Shown: one piece after another, positions 23,463 to 34,283 of the stretch
Layout of the letters: each line of letters starts with the position of its first letter
How positions within the stretch are numbered: position 1 is the first letter of the stretch
Assembly: GCA_009746045.1 (NCBI GenBank)
Contig: RPFO01000015.1
Location: 791,529 to 855,528 of the forward strand
Length of the DNA: 64,000 nt
Origin: Mesostigma viride
Lineage: Eukaryota > Streptophyta > Mesostigmatophyceae > Mesostigmatales > Mesostigmataceae
Direction: 5' to 3'
Program-made: the position numbers and the translations under genes
The notes under the pieces: generated by a model
What the model was told of the DNA's origin: nothing
Seen by the model: the letters and a program-made list of their open reading frames with translations, nothing else
Database searches by the model: none

Positions 23463-26400
23463 CCTCGGACTTTGGGGAGAACCAACCTCGGATTGGGGTC
23501 GACGGTCTGCCTATTGAATTCTGGAAAACGTTCTGGTCCCTTCCGTACACATGTAGACTTTTACGAATGTATTATTGAAATTTGGCGGCACGGTAAGGTG
23601 AGCGGCAGCTGGGCTGAATCCGCGCTTATCTTATTGTACAAAAACGGCGACAAGACCCTATGGAAAAACTACCGCCCAATCCGTCTCCTCACGGTAGCGT
23701 ACAAGATCATTCGTAAAATAATCCAACGACGCTTATACACCGTCCTAGACTTCCTCATTGGTCCGGAGCAAGTGGGCTTTAGTTAGGGCCAATGTCCACA
23801 TCAACGACAGCGTCACCCTCATCATGGACATTGTGGACAAAGCATGGCGCGACGATATAGAGGGCTTCTTATTGTTCTGGGATTTTGAAAAAGCCTTTGA
23901 CCGTATCAGCTGGGAATACCTCGAACACATTCTAACCGCGCTAGGATTTGGCCCACAACTCATGACCGTCATTATGGGTATGATCAAATCACTCGCATGG
24001 TATTTACTGATAGATGGACACAAGTCAGCGACCGGCGCTAGTTCACGATCGCTACCACAAGGAGATTGCATGTCCCCTATTCTATTTCTCTTGGCCCACA
24101 CAGGACTCTACTGGCTACACCAGTGCGATCCACGCATTCGGGGCTTCCCGACAGGTAACGTACGGCAAAGGTATATTCCAAACGGCTTATGTGGATGACA
24201 CAACAAATGTTTGTATCTCACTGCCTGAAGTGCATGCTGTCATGGAAAATATCACTACCTATTCTGTTGCCACACAACAACGATGCAATGTGCTCAAGTC
24301 CACGGGACTGCACATCGGCAAAACCAACACCCCACGCTCCGCCCTCCCCAACCTGGCTGTGACCTGGGCAAGCCGGGGGATCACCACCTTTTGCACAATT
24401 GTCCCATCGGCTGCACGCCCGAGGGACGCTTGGCTGAACAACGTTCGTTCATGTATGATGAAACCAACCACGTGGGCAAACTTGCAGACGTTCTCCTTAC
24501 CGCAGGGCGCTGGGGGGCCGTCCACCGCATGAGCCTACGCGGGCGAACCCTGATCGTCAACCAACTTTTGTTCTCTAAGGTTCTGTACTATTGCTAAGCA
24601 CACCCACCCAATGACGCCACCACACAGCTCATCCAACGCATTGGCAGCAATTTTGTGTGGAAACAGAAAGGCTTAATCTCCCACACGTTACACGGATGGA
24701 TCAACAGAGAGATGTCCTTCATGTCATGGGTGCACGGGGGCCTCGGGCTCCACAACATACAATGGCGTTTGTGGTCGCTATATGCTAAACAAGTGATATA
24801 TATATGTTTTTATGGGAGTCAACACACACCCTGGCTGCATGCTTGCTCGTGAAACGCTAGCCTCTCTTTCCACCCATGCTAGTGGCACCTCGTGGCAACT
24901 GGGGGCGGGAATACTGGGCAGCACCCTTATTTCGTACAAAGGACTCCCATGGCACAGGCAGCGCATATGGACGGGTTACAATAAGCTCAAGCCAGGTCGC
25001 TTGGTCTTTCCTACTACCCGAGAGGAGGTGGCACGGCAGCCACTGTTTTTTAATGACTTGATCACTGACGCTACTAACAAGCCCCTCGGCACTCTCCACG
25101 GACACAACCCGTATGATGGCTTTCTGCGCGCGTCACCGCCGCGCGATTGTCAGGGTGCTGGACCTCTACCTGGGGCACGGCGCTACGTATTGACTGCTCC
25201 GGCTACGACGAGGTCAGCACTAGGGTCTCACACATGCCCTCCCTGCAAGCGTGGCAAACCCTTATAAGTGCGATACCAGCGGCGTGGCATGCATTGATGA
25301 CTGCCCCACGCAAGCCAATTATTATAACCGGCGACTGGGTTAGCTTCTACGCCGACGGCGTCACGCCTGCGTGGAAAGGTTTAGTCGTGACGGTTCTGCC
25401 ACATGATGGGCTCCAACTACAACTGCTGGACGCTATTCCTGGCCACAAGGGGTGTCTGTATCAACTATCCACCTTATATGTGTACACGCCATCTTCCCAG
25501 TGTCACCGCATACGCGTAGTCCCATGGTCTGTGCCAAGATCTTGCATGATCCGGCCGGACCCATTATCCCCGGTTGGGAGCATTACATGGCTACACGTGG
25601 GCAACACATGGCTCGATTTACTCCATATGGACACGGTTGAATTTGGATGGGTCTTAACCAAGGGGGACATCAGAACCAGCAAATGTATCTTTGAGTACAC
25701 CACAGATTGGGGTTCAGTTATGATATCTTGTTGCATACCTACCATCAACCCCATCCGGGCCGTGCCCGATGGGGAATACGATGGCCGGGCTACACTTGGG
25801 TCAAGCTGATTACCCTGGCGGTAAACCACCCTCTGGTGGACCGCAGGGCCACTGATGTACAACATCTTCTGATGCATAGGGCGATAGGGGTCTGCGCTAC
25901 ACTCCATGAGCGTTTTGGTCATGATGCATCATGCCTGTGCACGCACCCTAGCGAAACCATTGAGCTCCGGTTCCTTTTCTGTAATCTCCCAGGGGTTTGG
26001 AAGTGGCTCATTAACATCTGGGCCGCATGGACGGCATCGCCACCCAATCTCGACCCAATTAGCGAGCGTACCATCGTTTTCGGTATTGCTGGCACACCAG
26101 ACGAGCTTTTAGACTCCCAAGTAGAATGGATATGGTTGCGCACTACTATGCTATACGCGATCTGGACCATACGCAACGAGACAGTCTTTAAGGTCCGCGA
26201 GGAGTATACCCGCGGCGGCGTAGTCCGACGCTTTGATCAGTTATCAGTACTATACCTATGGAATGCGGCGATGCGCCGATACTGGCTATTGGCTCAGGAA
26301 CAACACAGGGTGTGGGACCCAGGGCCCAATAACGACAAACCCAGCCCGCTCCAGCTCTTTCATGATCTACTGGGCCGTAACCAGGTATTCACCATTATCA

Positions 26401-26465
26401 TGCCCCGCGGTGACATGACTCAGGTCCACTGGCTTCCCTGGTCAAATAATGACGCGCCCTATTAA
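23463..26465 (+). pseudogene. decayed L1-type LINE reverse transcriptase
   Basis: Broken over many frames. RT start DGLPIEFWKTFW (near 23498), then NYRPIRLLTVAYKII, motif A FWDFEKAFDRISW (near 23876), motif B LPQGDCMSPILF (near 24055), catalytic YVDD (24187-24198), then VHGGLGLHN near 24740. The C-terminal frame (25707-26465) has a Cys/His knuckle (CLCTHPSETIELRFLFCNLP) and WTIRNETVF, as in L1/Tx1-like elements. Stops or frame changes occur near 23786, 24180, 24590, 24850, 25260 and 25800. No endonuclease is visible, so the copy is 5'-truncated. Its left edge abuts the 11-bp GTTCAC repeat. Confidence 0.8.
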
Positions 26466-26952
26466 GTTAGCCCTTCACCTGTCACCTCCACACGTGTGTG
26501 TGCCCACCTTCAATTAGGATTCGCGGATACTCATTTCCCCTGAATCCCCTCTCACCTGTTTGGTCCGTCCATAATTGGCTAATAAAAATATACGGCATTT
26601 CCCCGAAAGATTGCCGGTGAACTGTCCGGTGAACTCGTGAACTCGTCGGGACCCGGCCAAAATTAGCTCGGCCCGGTCGGCCCAGTTCACAAAAGAGTTC
26701 ACAAGAGTTCACCGCCTCATGTGAGTCGTGCCTTAGCGATAAGCAAACGCCCCCGCTTCTGCTTGGCCATAGCGATGGACTTGAGCGTTTTCTGCCTTGC
26801 GTCCTGCGCGAACCTTCACCCTTGGAAGTTGGCGCGCCTGCAGTTTCTTCTGTCATTTGTACTTCCGCACCTGTTCCGCACCCAAAATTTGGCGCGCATG
26901 CTACCCGTTCAGTTGTTGTTGTTGTTGTTGTTGTGTCCCACGCCGCACATGG
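26466..26952. other. transposon terminus, (TTG)n and spacer
   Basis: GTGAAC/GTTCAC motifs at 26617, 26629, 26637, 26685, 26697 and 26707. The inverted terminus CTCATGTGAGTCGTGCC followed by TTA (to 26735) is the exact reverse complement of 8563-8584. A (TTG)n run lies at 26913-26934. No gene. Confidence 0.6.
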
Positions 26953-26986
26953 GCAGAATCTATAGTGGCCGAGGGCCGGATATATT
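26953..26986 (+). repeat. 34-bp target-site duplication, left copy
   Basis: A 34-bp sequence beginning GCAGAATCTATAGTGGCC and ending GGATATATT. It recurs without a mismatch at 30294-30327, immediately outside the LINE between them. Confidence 0.9.
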
Positions 26987-27034
26987 AGGGGTCCCCTAAT
27001 ATATCCCCTTTACCCGGAAGCTCACTGCCAGCGG

Positions 27035-30000
27035 GTGTACTCCATTCACGGGCGCGCTCAGCACGCGCGCGCCTGTGTTGCTCAACGGCCCCTCAACCGG
27101 CCAGCAGTCCCGGCCCCCTCCCCCCCTCCCGCCTCGGCTCCCCCCGGCTCCCAGCCCCCGCCGCCCGACTACTCGGCCAGTTGGCGTTGGCTTGACACGG
27201 TCCCCTGGGATGCATGCGCCATCAACCCGACGTCTACCCTGACCGACCTCCCCCACCGCGCGCGTAGCCTTTTCGCGCAATGTGCAATCGTTTCTCTCCG
27301 GCGCATGCACGCCGCTCCGGACGACCCGCTGGGCTTTAAACTGCACATGGTGACCCCCCGCCTGCTCCTCACCCCTCTCGGGCGTGGTGTGCGCGGCCTC
27401 CAGGGTGCGGTTATTGCCCGTTGCCGACGCTTTCTGCAGGGGGACTGGGAGGGGCTGTTTGGCGTGCCGCCCCCGCGCACGGCCCGGCTGTCGGGGGAGG
27501 TCAACTTCGAGCGGGTGGCCGCCGACGTCATCCGCCTCGTCCGCGAGGGGCAGCTCAGCCGGGCCATGACCCGCTTGGAAATGGCCAAGCTCGCCCCCGC
27601 CAATGCGGCTACCCTGGCGGCCTTGGAGGCTCTTCACCCTGCGGAGCCCGGATTCCAGCTGCCCGTGCCGGACCCCCTGCCGGCCCCCCTCCGGCTGGAC
27701 CGCGACTGCTTCCTGGAGGTGATGCGTGAGGTCCCGCGGGCTTCCTCTACCGGGCCGTCGGGCTGGCGCTACGAGCACTTGGAGGTCCTGGTGGGGCATG
27801 GGGGCGAGGACATTCTCTTTGACACCCTCATTGACCTGGCGGCTGGTCGCGTTCCTCCCGCTGCGCGCGAGTGGTTAGCGGGCGCTCGCCTCCTCGCTCT
27901 GCTCAAGGGTGTCTTGCCCCCCCCGAGGGCAAGGTGCGCCCGATCGCCTGCGGTGAGGTGCTCCGCAAGCTCGTGGGCAAAGTGATCTGCCGCCAAAAGG
28001 CGCCCGAGCTCCGTGCCTTTTTCTGCCCGCCCCTCGCAGCGGGTGAGACCTCGGTGGCGGCCCAGCTGGGGGTGACGACTCCAGGCGGGGCGGATATCCT
28101 CATCCATTCGGTGCAGGCCTACCTCGAGGCCCACCCCACCCACGCTGTCGTCAAGGTCGACTGCCACAACGCGTTCAACAGTCTGTCCCGCGCCAGCATG
28201 TTTGCGGCCGTCATGGAGTCCTTCGAGGACTTGTACGCTTGGACAGCCGTGTGCTACGGCCAGCCCGGCCAACTGGTTCACATCATGGAGGACGGCACTC
28301 GCGGCGGCCTGCTGTCGCGGTCGGGCACCCAGCAAGGGGACCCCCTGGGACCCCTGTACTTTGCCGCCCCCCTCCAGGGTTGCCTCCAAGCGGTCCATGC
28401 TGCCCACCCGGCGGTCGCTATTCAGGCCTACTTGGATGATATCTACCTGCTGGGCCCTGTGCCGGACACCACCGCGGCTCTGCTGGCACTGCAGACCGCG
28501 GTGGCCGACATCAACCTCCAGTTGACCCTTGCCAAGTGCGCGGTGTACTCGCCCCAAGGTGATTGCTCCGGCTTTCCGCCCCAGCTCTTGGGCCGGGACG
28601 AGCGCCTCCATGGGTTGGATGTCCTCGGCGTTCCGGTTGGCGACCCCGCGTTTGTCATCGATGCTCTGCGGGCCGCCCTCGAGGCACGCACTGAGGTACT
28701 GCCCTTGATTGCGCGCCTTCATGATTCGCAGACCAAGGGTCTGCTTCTGTGGTTTTGCGCTCACCCTCGCGTCGTTCACTGGCTCCGGGGCGCTCTTCCG
28801 TCTCAGGTCCGGCTGGCCGCCGAGGGCCACGACGAACGCATCCAGTCGGCCTTGGCGCAGCTGGTCCCGGGCCCCGACCTCCCGCCACATGCTATTCGCA
28901 TTGCCTCCCTGCCTGCACGGATGGGTGGCTGCGGTCTGACTCGTGCCGCCCGGCTGGCCCCAGCAGCCTTTTTGGGCTCCGTCGCTCAGTCGTGGGCGGA
29001 AAGCTGCCGGCTCCTGCCCCTTTTGGCAACGGCAGCGCCTGACCTCCTGGACCCCAGCAGCCCTTTGCCCTTCGTCACCGCCATCCAGGAGGCCTATGCT
29101 GAGATCCAGCAGGCCTGTTCTCCCGTCCGTGCCGCTCAGGCGGTACAGCGCCACCTCCCTCGCGGCACTCCCTCGGTCGCCTCCGTTCAATCTCCCGCCG
29201 CATTCCCTGCTCGCGTCATCGATAAACACCAGAAAACCTACGCGGGTATTCTGCACACGGCTGATTGGATTGCTCTTTTCGCGGACCTCAACGCCCAGGG
29301 ACGTGCGTGGCTGTTCTCGCTTTCCTTGCGGAGTGTGGGCTCGGCGTACCTTCGTGCTCTTCCCATGGCCCCCCATTCGCCTTGGCTCCCAGCCACTACT
29401 CGGTGGCGCTCCGGCACCAGCTATTTGCCCCGCAGCCTCTTGTTCCGGCCGGGCGGCCTTGTGGTAGCTGTGGGCAGCCGCTGGATCCCACGGGGACTCA
29501 CTACCTTGCCTGCATGGGGGGCCAACAGAATCAGAATTGGTATTTGTATTTGCACACTGTCCTCCTGACGGTGGTGCTCGCCATGATTCGGTCGGTTTTC
29601 CCCCACGCGAACATCCGGTCCGAGGATGCGGATGGCGCTGCCTTCTATTCCCCCAACCACCGGCCTGACATCGTGGTGCTGGACTTTGAGGGGGGTGGCC
29701 GGCATCTGCTTATTGACGTTTCGGTGGCGCGGCCCTTGGCTCTTAGCCACGTGGCTGGGGCCTCCCTCACGGCAGGTTACACGGCGGACCGGGCGGAGCG
29801 GACCAAGCTCCTGGCCTACGGCGACGTCGGGCACCATCGTGTGGTGCCCTTTGTCCTGGAGGAGTTTGGGGCCATGGGGCCCCTGACCTCCGCCTTCTTC
29901 AAGGAGTGTTGCCGGCTCCGGGAGGACCGGCTGGACCTGGAGGGCCAGCGGGCCCCATGGTCGGCGCGGACCTGGACGTCATATTGGCGTCAGCGCTTGT

Positions 30001-30080
30001 CGGTGGCGCTGACTCGGGCCATGGCGGACATCATGCTCCGCCGTACGCGGGCTGATTTTGCGGTGCAGCAGGGCTATTAG
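27035..30080 (+). pseudogene. RT with C-terminal restriction-like endonuclease (two frame breaks)
   Basis: Three consecutive frames. Segment 1 (to about 27917) has a proline-rich start, then the RT N-terminal block (STGPSGWRYEHLEVLVGHGG). The frame changes in a run of eight C (27917-27924). Segment 2 (to about 29390): GKVRPIACGEVLRKLVGKVI, motif A VKVDCHNAFNSL, motif B SGTQQGDPLGPLYF and catalytic YLDD at 28430-28441. Segment 3 (to 30080): CGSCGQPLDPTGTHYLAC (CCHC knuckle) and RPDIVVLDFEGGGRHLLIDV, the PD-(D/E)xK-like nuclease core. These domains would nick target DNA and prime reverse transcription. The GTG at 27035 is not a credible start; the true start is probably lost by truncation. Confidence 0.85.
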
Positions 30081-30293
30081 GTTCCTCCCGTTAGGCGTTT
30101 CCATTGGTCTTATCGTACTTCGTAGTATAGAGCTTTGACATGGCTCTGTATATAGGTTTATAGCTGGGCGTTTGCTTTGGTTTGAGTGATTTCACTCTGC
30201 TGTAAGTAATTATATTTTTAAAATATATCCCCTAATATAATAGGGGAGTACATTAGGGGGGAGTACATTAGGGGAGTACATTAGGGGGGGCAC
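30081..30293 (+). other. LINE 3' untranslated region with tandem tail
   Basis: Ends with about three copies of GGGGAGTACATTA after TATATCCCCTAATATAATAG. Short 3' tandem repeats in place of poly(A) occur in several LINE clades and are probably the RT recognition site. Confidence 0.7.
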
Positions 30294-30327
30294 GCAGAAT
30301 CTATAGTGGCCGAGGGCCGGATATATT
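30294..30327 (+). repeat. 34-bp target-site duplication, right copy
   Basis: Exact copy of 26953-26986. The bases just outside both copies differ, so the repeat is exactly 34 bp. Confidence 0.9.
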
Positions 30328-31017
30328 TAGTATCGGTGGTACTGTCGGGGCACTGGGACATGGACCCGTTCAGTAGCCTTCGCACGGGCACCTGCTCTGG
30401 TGTCCTAGTAGGAGCCACTAGCCTGCGCTGTCCGTTCTGTTCGTTCGCCGTCACGTTTTTTCCGGCTCATGCCGCCGCATATGCATACGGCACTCGTATT
30501 AATCGGCCCGTACCGTCCCGTTCGTTCCTTCCATTCGTATTTATCGACGCGTACCGTACCCTAGCGTCACGCGTCACGCGTCACCGGGTGCTCCCAACAC
30601 CGGGTGTGATTTGACTGATTTCCAACCCCCCCCCCTCCTACAGTCATTCACGCCTTAAGTTGGGTTCGAGGGTTTATTGCATGGGGTCAACCCAACTTAA
30701 GGCGTGAACCCAACTTAAGCCGTTACGTAACCGTAACTTGCGACCCCCAGCCCTGCTGAAGGACTTCAGGGTGTCATTTGATAGCTCTCGTCAAGGCCGA
30801 TCGAACTGCACTAAAGAATTCACCATCAAAGTCGTATTTCGGGTCCGAACTTGGACGCAAGTCCTCAAACCGGCTCTGGGCAGGTGAAGCACCCCACCGT
30901 GCTAGCCAAAACTTGGTGTGCTGCATAGGGCATGCGCGTTGTATGCGCGGTAATCGTGGCTATTTACTCTCTAGCCTCGTCTTCCCTAGCATCCGGACTC
31001 AAACAGTAATCCCGTCC
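30328..31017. other. spacer with a 20-bp-arm inverted repeat
   Basis: No recognised gene. Inverted repeat TTCACGCCTTAAGTTGGGTT at 30647-30666 with its exact complement at 30689-30708 and a 22-base loop. A third half-copy (AACCCAACTTAAGC) follows at 30707-30720. The last 250 bases may contain the promoter of the HIRAN gene. Confidence 0.5.
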
Positions 31018-31282
31018 ATGGCCACTGTCACCAGGACTGGTCTAATAACGGTGAACGGTTTGCACGTGAATGCCAACAACGTTGCTGATCCCGGCGAAAT
31101 ATGTCGCCATGTCAGAGAGCGCAGCAACCCTTACGACAAGAAGGCCATAGCCGTTCAAAAGGCTGACCACAGCCATATTGGCCGGGTGGCCAAACGGCAG
31201 GCCGCTGCCTTGAGCCCGTTCATAGACAATGGCATCATGAAAGTTGCAGAGGTTGTCGCTACACAGGACCATGAGGGCTATC
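31018..31282 (+). pseudogene. HIRAN-domain protein, interrupted by an LTR
   Basis: ATG in a good context (CCATGG) starts MATVTRTGLITVNGLHVN. RERSNPYDKKAIAVQK and HIGRVAKRQAAALSPFID follow: the core of the HIRAN domain, an OB-like fold in RAD5/HLTF helicases that binds free 3' DNA ends and also occurs alone. The frame is clean for 88 residues, almost the whole domain, then meets the LTR of copia copy A at 31283. The LTR supplies eight foreign residues and a stop at 31306-31308. Anything downstream (for example a helicase) is displaced and not found in this window. Which HIRAN subfamily it belongs to is unknown. Confidence 0.7.
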
Positions 31283-31983
31283 AGTTAACGCCAAGCGCAT
31301 TGGCGTGATCCTGATTCGGCATATCTCTGCGATTCCAGCGGCACCGGAACGAGTTCATTCCGACGAGTATCAAGAAAGTTATGGCGTTCCGACTTCCCGG
31401 TCGCGCGCGAGCGCGAGCCGGCTGTTCTTCTAAGTCGGACGTGAATATTTGCCGACGACATATGGGGTCGACAGTAATTCCTGGGCTGACAGGAATTAGG
31501 TGCTGCACCTACGACGGTATATTGGATTAATACGTCGTACGCAGGCAATAGGAACCCTAACCTGTGGTCTGTTGGTACCGCAGGCTTAGTCCTGGACTTC
31601 TAGGTGCAGATGCAATAATCACTGTGGTGACTGTACTCTGTGGTCACTGTGCCTGTATGGCAGACCTACTGTATAGGAGTTGGGCGCTGTACAGGTAGTG
31701 AATACTGTACCGGGGGTGTTATTACTGAGCAGGCCTCCTAGGCTGCTCAGGACTAGCAAGCACAGTGCACAAGTATATAAACAATAGGCCAGTGCCAAAT
31801 GGGCATCTCTTGCGAGCCCGCCTCACGTGTTGTGCCTTGACTTGGCAAACGCGTGTACAAGCCTCAAGTGTGTGAGCGCTGTAAACATTATCCGATTTTA
31901 ACAAAGCTCTGTTTCCAACCATATCACACATTGCTGCATTGCAACCATATCCTTCACATTGCGTGTGCTAAGAAAGCTTAACT
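31283..31983 (+). repeat. LTR of copy A (5')
   Basis: 701 bp beginning AGTTAACGCC and ending AGCTTAACT. The start is fixed by comparing three different left flanks (HIRAN gene; AAGGATTGG in B, C and D; CATCCATG in E). The end is fixed by the B/C junction. The terminal hexamers AGTTAA and TTAACT are inverted repeats. TATATAAACAATAG near 31772 could be the promoter TATA box. An embedded CGCGCGCGAGCGCG palindrome lies near 31402. Confidence 0.9.
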
Positions 31984-32074
31984 CAAATTACAACCAGTCT
32001 CAGCGGAACGGCCAGGAGGGTCGTTGCCGGTTGCGGTGTGCAGCGTTTACGACGAGGAGCTCGTCTGGTGGTGA

Positions 32075-32994
32075 ATGGTGCAGGAGGAACAACGGCAGCA
32101 GGATTTCCGGTTTCGGCAGTCTGCTGGGGGTTCGATTTCTCCTGAATTACGCCGTGTCGTTCGGGATCTATCTTTATTGCTTGCAGATCGTCCGCCTGTA
32201 AATCGCAGCTTCGTGCAATTCGTCGACGACCAGGTCGAAGATTGGGAGCGAATTCTGCGACACGTACAAACCATCGTCATTCCGGAGCACCGGAGCATCG
32301 ACGACCTTGAGCAGGAGCTTCACGGGTTGGTCGGCATCCAGACGGTGATTACTGCAGTAGCAGAGCGAGTGCGGACGGAGTTGGCAGCAAGGCGAGGCGA
32401 GGTTGCGGAAGCAGCTGGCGCAGGGCGACACGAGTTTGTGCCGACAGTAGCGGGCGCGGGAGTACCACGTGCTTTCGCAGGCGGCATCGGCGACGAGGGT
32501 GTTGCAGCGGGGCCAGTTAGGCGTGAACGACGCGGAGCGGAGCATCACAGGCGGCTTGCAGAGGTCGGGGCGACAGCGGAAGCCATCGCCGGAGGACGCG
32601 CGCAACAAGAGTCGGCAGGTTTCCAGAGCGAGTAAGAGTTCCTTTTCAGGAACTGCCCCCGCCCCTTCGCGTTCGTGTGACGCGTTGGGAGGAGTTTGCA
32701 CCTCTTAGGTACGAGAGTGACCTGGAGGTAGGAGCAGGGGGTGTCGCTGGGCTAGGCGACGAGACACTTGGTGACCACGAGGTGCCAACGTACAATCCGA
32801 GAGGTACCAACGACGGGTTGTCACCTGTCTACTTTACCAACGGTGACGATTCAGTCATCGCGGGCCGACAGCGGGTCGACGACGGCGCAGCAGGTAGCAG
32901 GGTACCAGAGCTGATTGTGGTGAGCGACAGCGACGACGACAGCGACAAGGAGAACCAGGACGCGCCTGGGGCCAGCCGTGGTGGTCTTGCCTGA
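32075..32994 (+). pseudogene. ORF1 of copy A, frame broken
   Basis: Starts MVQEEQRQQDFRF and matches the intact 306-residue ORF1 of copy C. A one-base loss near 32603 (GGACGCGCGC against GGACAGCGCGC in C) shifts the frame; the C-terminal part resumes from 32677 and ends after an acidic SDSDDDSDKENQD tail. No known domain. Confidence 0.75.
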
Positions 32995-33096
32995 GTGGTA
33001 ACACTTGGCACTTTCCTTTCTTGTTCAGTAGCTTATATTGCTTTAATTACTGCTTGGCCACTTGGCTGGCTGAAGCAGATCTGAACAGAGGCCATC

Positions 33097-34283
33097 ATGG
33101 AGGATGGAGCTATCAACCAACACGCGGGCTTTATGGACTTCAGGCGGCGCGGCGCTGGGATGGATGGACGAGATGGACGCGATGGACGCGGTGGACGCGA
33201 TGGACGCGGGGGCGGCCAGGCGCTGGGAGACCAGGCTGAGGTGCCAGATAATCAGAGCCAAGGATCGCAGGGCGGGCAGCACGCGCCAGCCGCAGATCAA
33301 GCGGCGCCTAAGCGACCAACCGTTGCTGAGGGGTATGCGGTGCTAGGCCAGTTTCAGTCCATCAAGGACAATTGGCAGCCCCGGGATGCTGAGAGGATGT
33401 TAGAGGACATGAACTTGTACACGGAGATATACAACGGTGACAAGCTTCGCATCCTGGCGTCTAGTGCCTACATACGGCAGTCGGCGAGGCGGCTGTTCAA
33501 GTTTGTTCGGGAGCGACATGCGGCGGGGGACACCTGGGCGGCGTTTATGACGCGACTCAGGTGTTCCTGAGTGACAAGAGGACCATAGATGGGTCCCACC
33601 TGAAGCAAGAATACCTGGACTACAAGCCCATCAAGGGGCAACTAGTGGTCCACGCCTTTGAAGACTTCGTCAAGCTGAGGGAGGACGCCATGGCCAAGGG
33701 CTTCTTCGTCGCAGATCGGATGGCCATGGGCGACTTTCTCAAGTCGCTGCAGCTGGATCCGGTCACCATGGATAATGTGACCATCCACATGCGACAGGTC
33801 CATGGCTGGGCAGCCATGACGGACCAGTTGTATGAGTGTTTCAGCGGCAAGTACGTGGGTGGTAAGCGCCCTCGTCAGGGTGATGAGGAGGCCGCTGAAC
33901 CCACGGTTAAGTCCATGAGGGGATCGGGCCACGGGGGCCCAGCGCCCTCGAGAGGGCCTGAGACCTCTTCAAGGGGTCGAGGAAGGTCCAGGAGGGGGCG
34001 TGACAGAAGGGCTGGACGGGGGACCCCGCCGAAGTCGGGACATCCACAGTCCCAGTTTGACTTCAAGAGGGTGGGTGGTCCTCCCAAGGCTGGGCCCAGC
34101 AGTGGGACCTCACGGGACATCAGTCAGGTGGAATGTTATTTCTGCCAGGGGAAGGGTCACTTCAGGAATGAGTGTCCCTCGTACCTGAGGCAGGAAGGTC
34201 AGAGCAAGCCAGCTCAGGGTGGCAGCAAGGACAAGGCTGGTCCATCCCAGGACAAGGGCAAGGGCAAGGCTGCTGATCATTGA
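33097..34283 (+). CDS. gag: copia-like Gag of copy A, in two overlapping frames
   Basis: Part 1 (33097-33570, 157 aa) begins MEDGAINQ, carries a 9-bp GRDGRDGRGG repeat and a helical stretch (MLEDMNLYTEIYNGD, SARRLFKFVRERH). Part 2 (from about 33558 to 34283, frame -1) continues with FLSDKRTIDGSHLKQEYLDY, an Arg/Gly-rich basic region and a CCHC knuckle CYFCQGKGHFRNEC. The frame change at 33553-33570 is identical in copies B, C and D. Part 2 has no early ATG, so it is probably translated by frameshifting. It ends in a UGA after which pol continues in the same frame. Confidence 0.8.

Larger units (their letters stand above)
26987..30293 (+). mobile_element. non-LTR retrotransposon with restriction-like endonuclease
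   Basis: A 3.3-kb insertion bounded by the exact 34-bp direct repeats. It starts in a palindromic AGGGGTCCCCT and ends in a short tandem array of GGGGAGTACATTA units (30242-30290) in place of poly(A). It encodes RT plus a C-terminal restriction-like endonuclease, as in the R2/R4/NeSL group. It lacks the N-terminal zinc-finger/Myb region of R2-like proteins, which fits 5' truncation. Intact duplications indicate a fairly recent insertion, although the ORF has two frame breaks. Confidence 0.85.
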
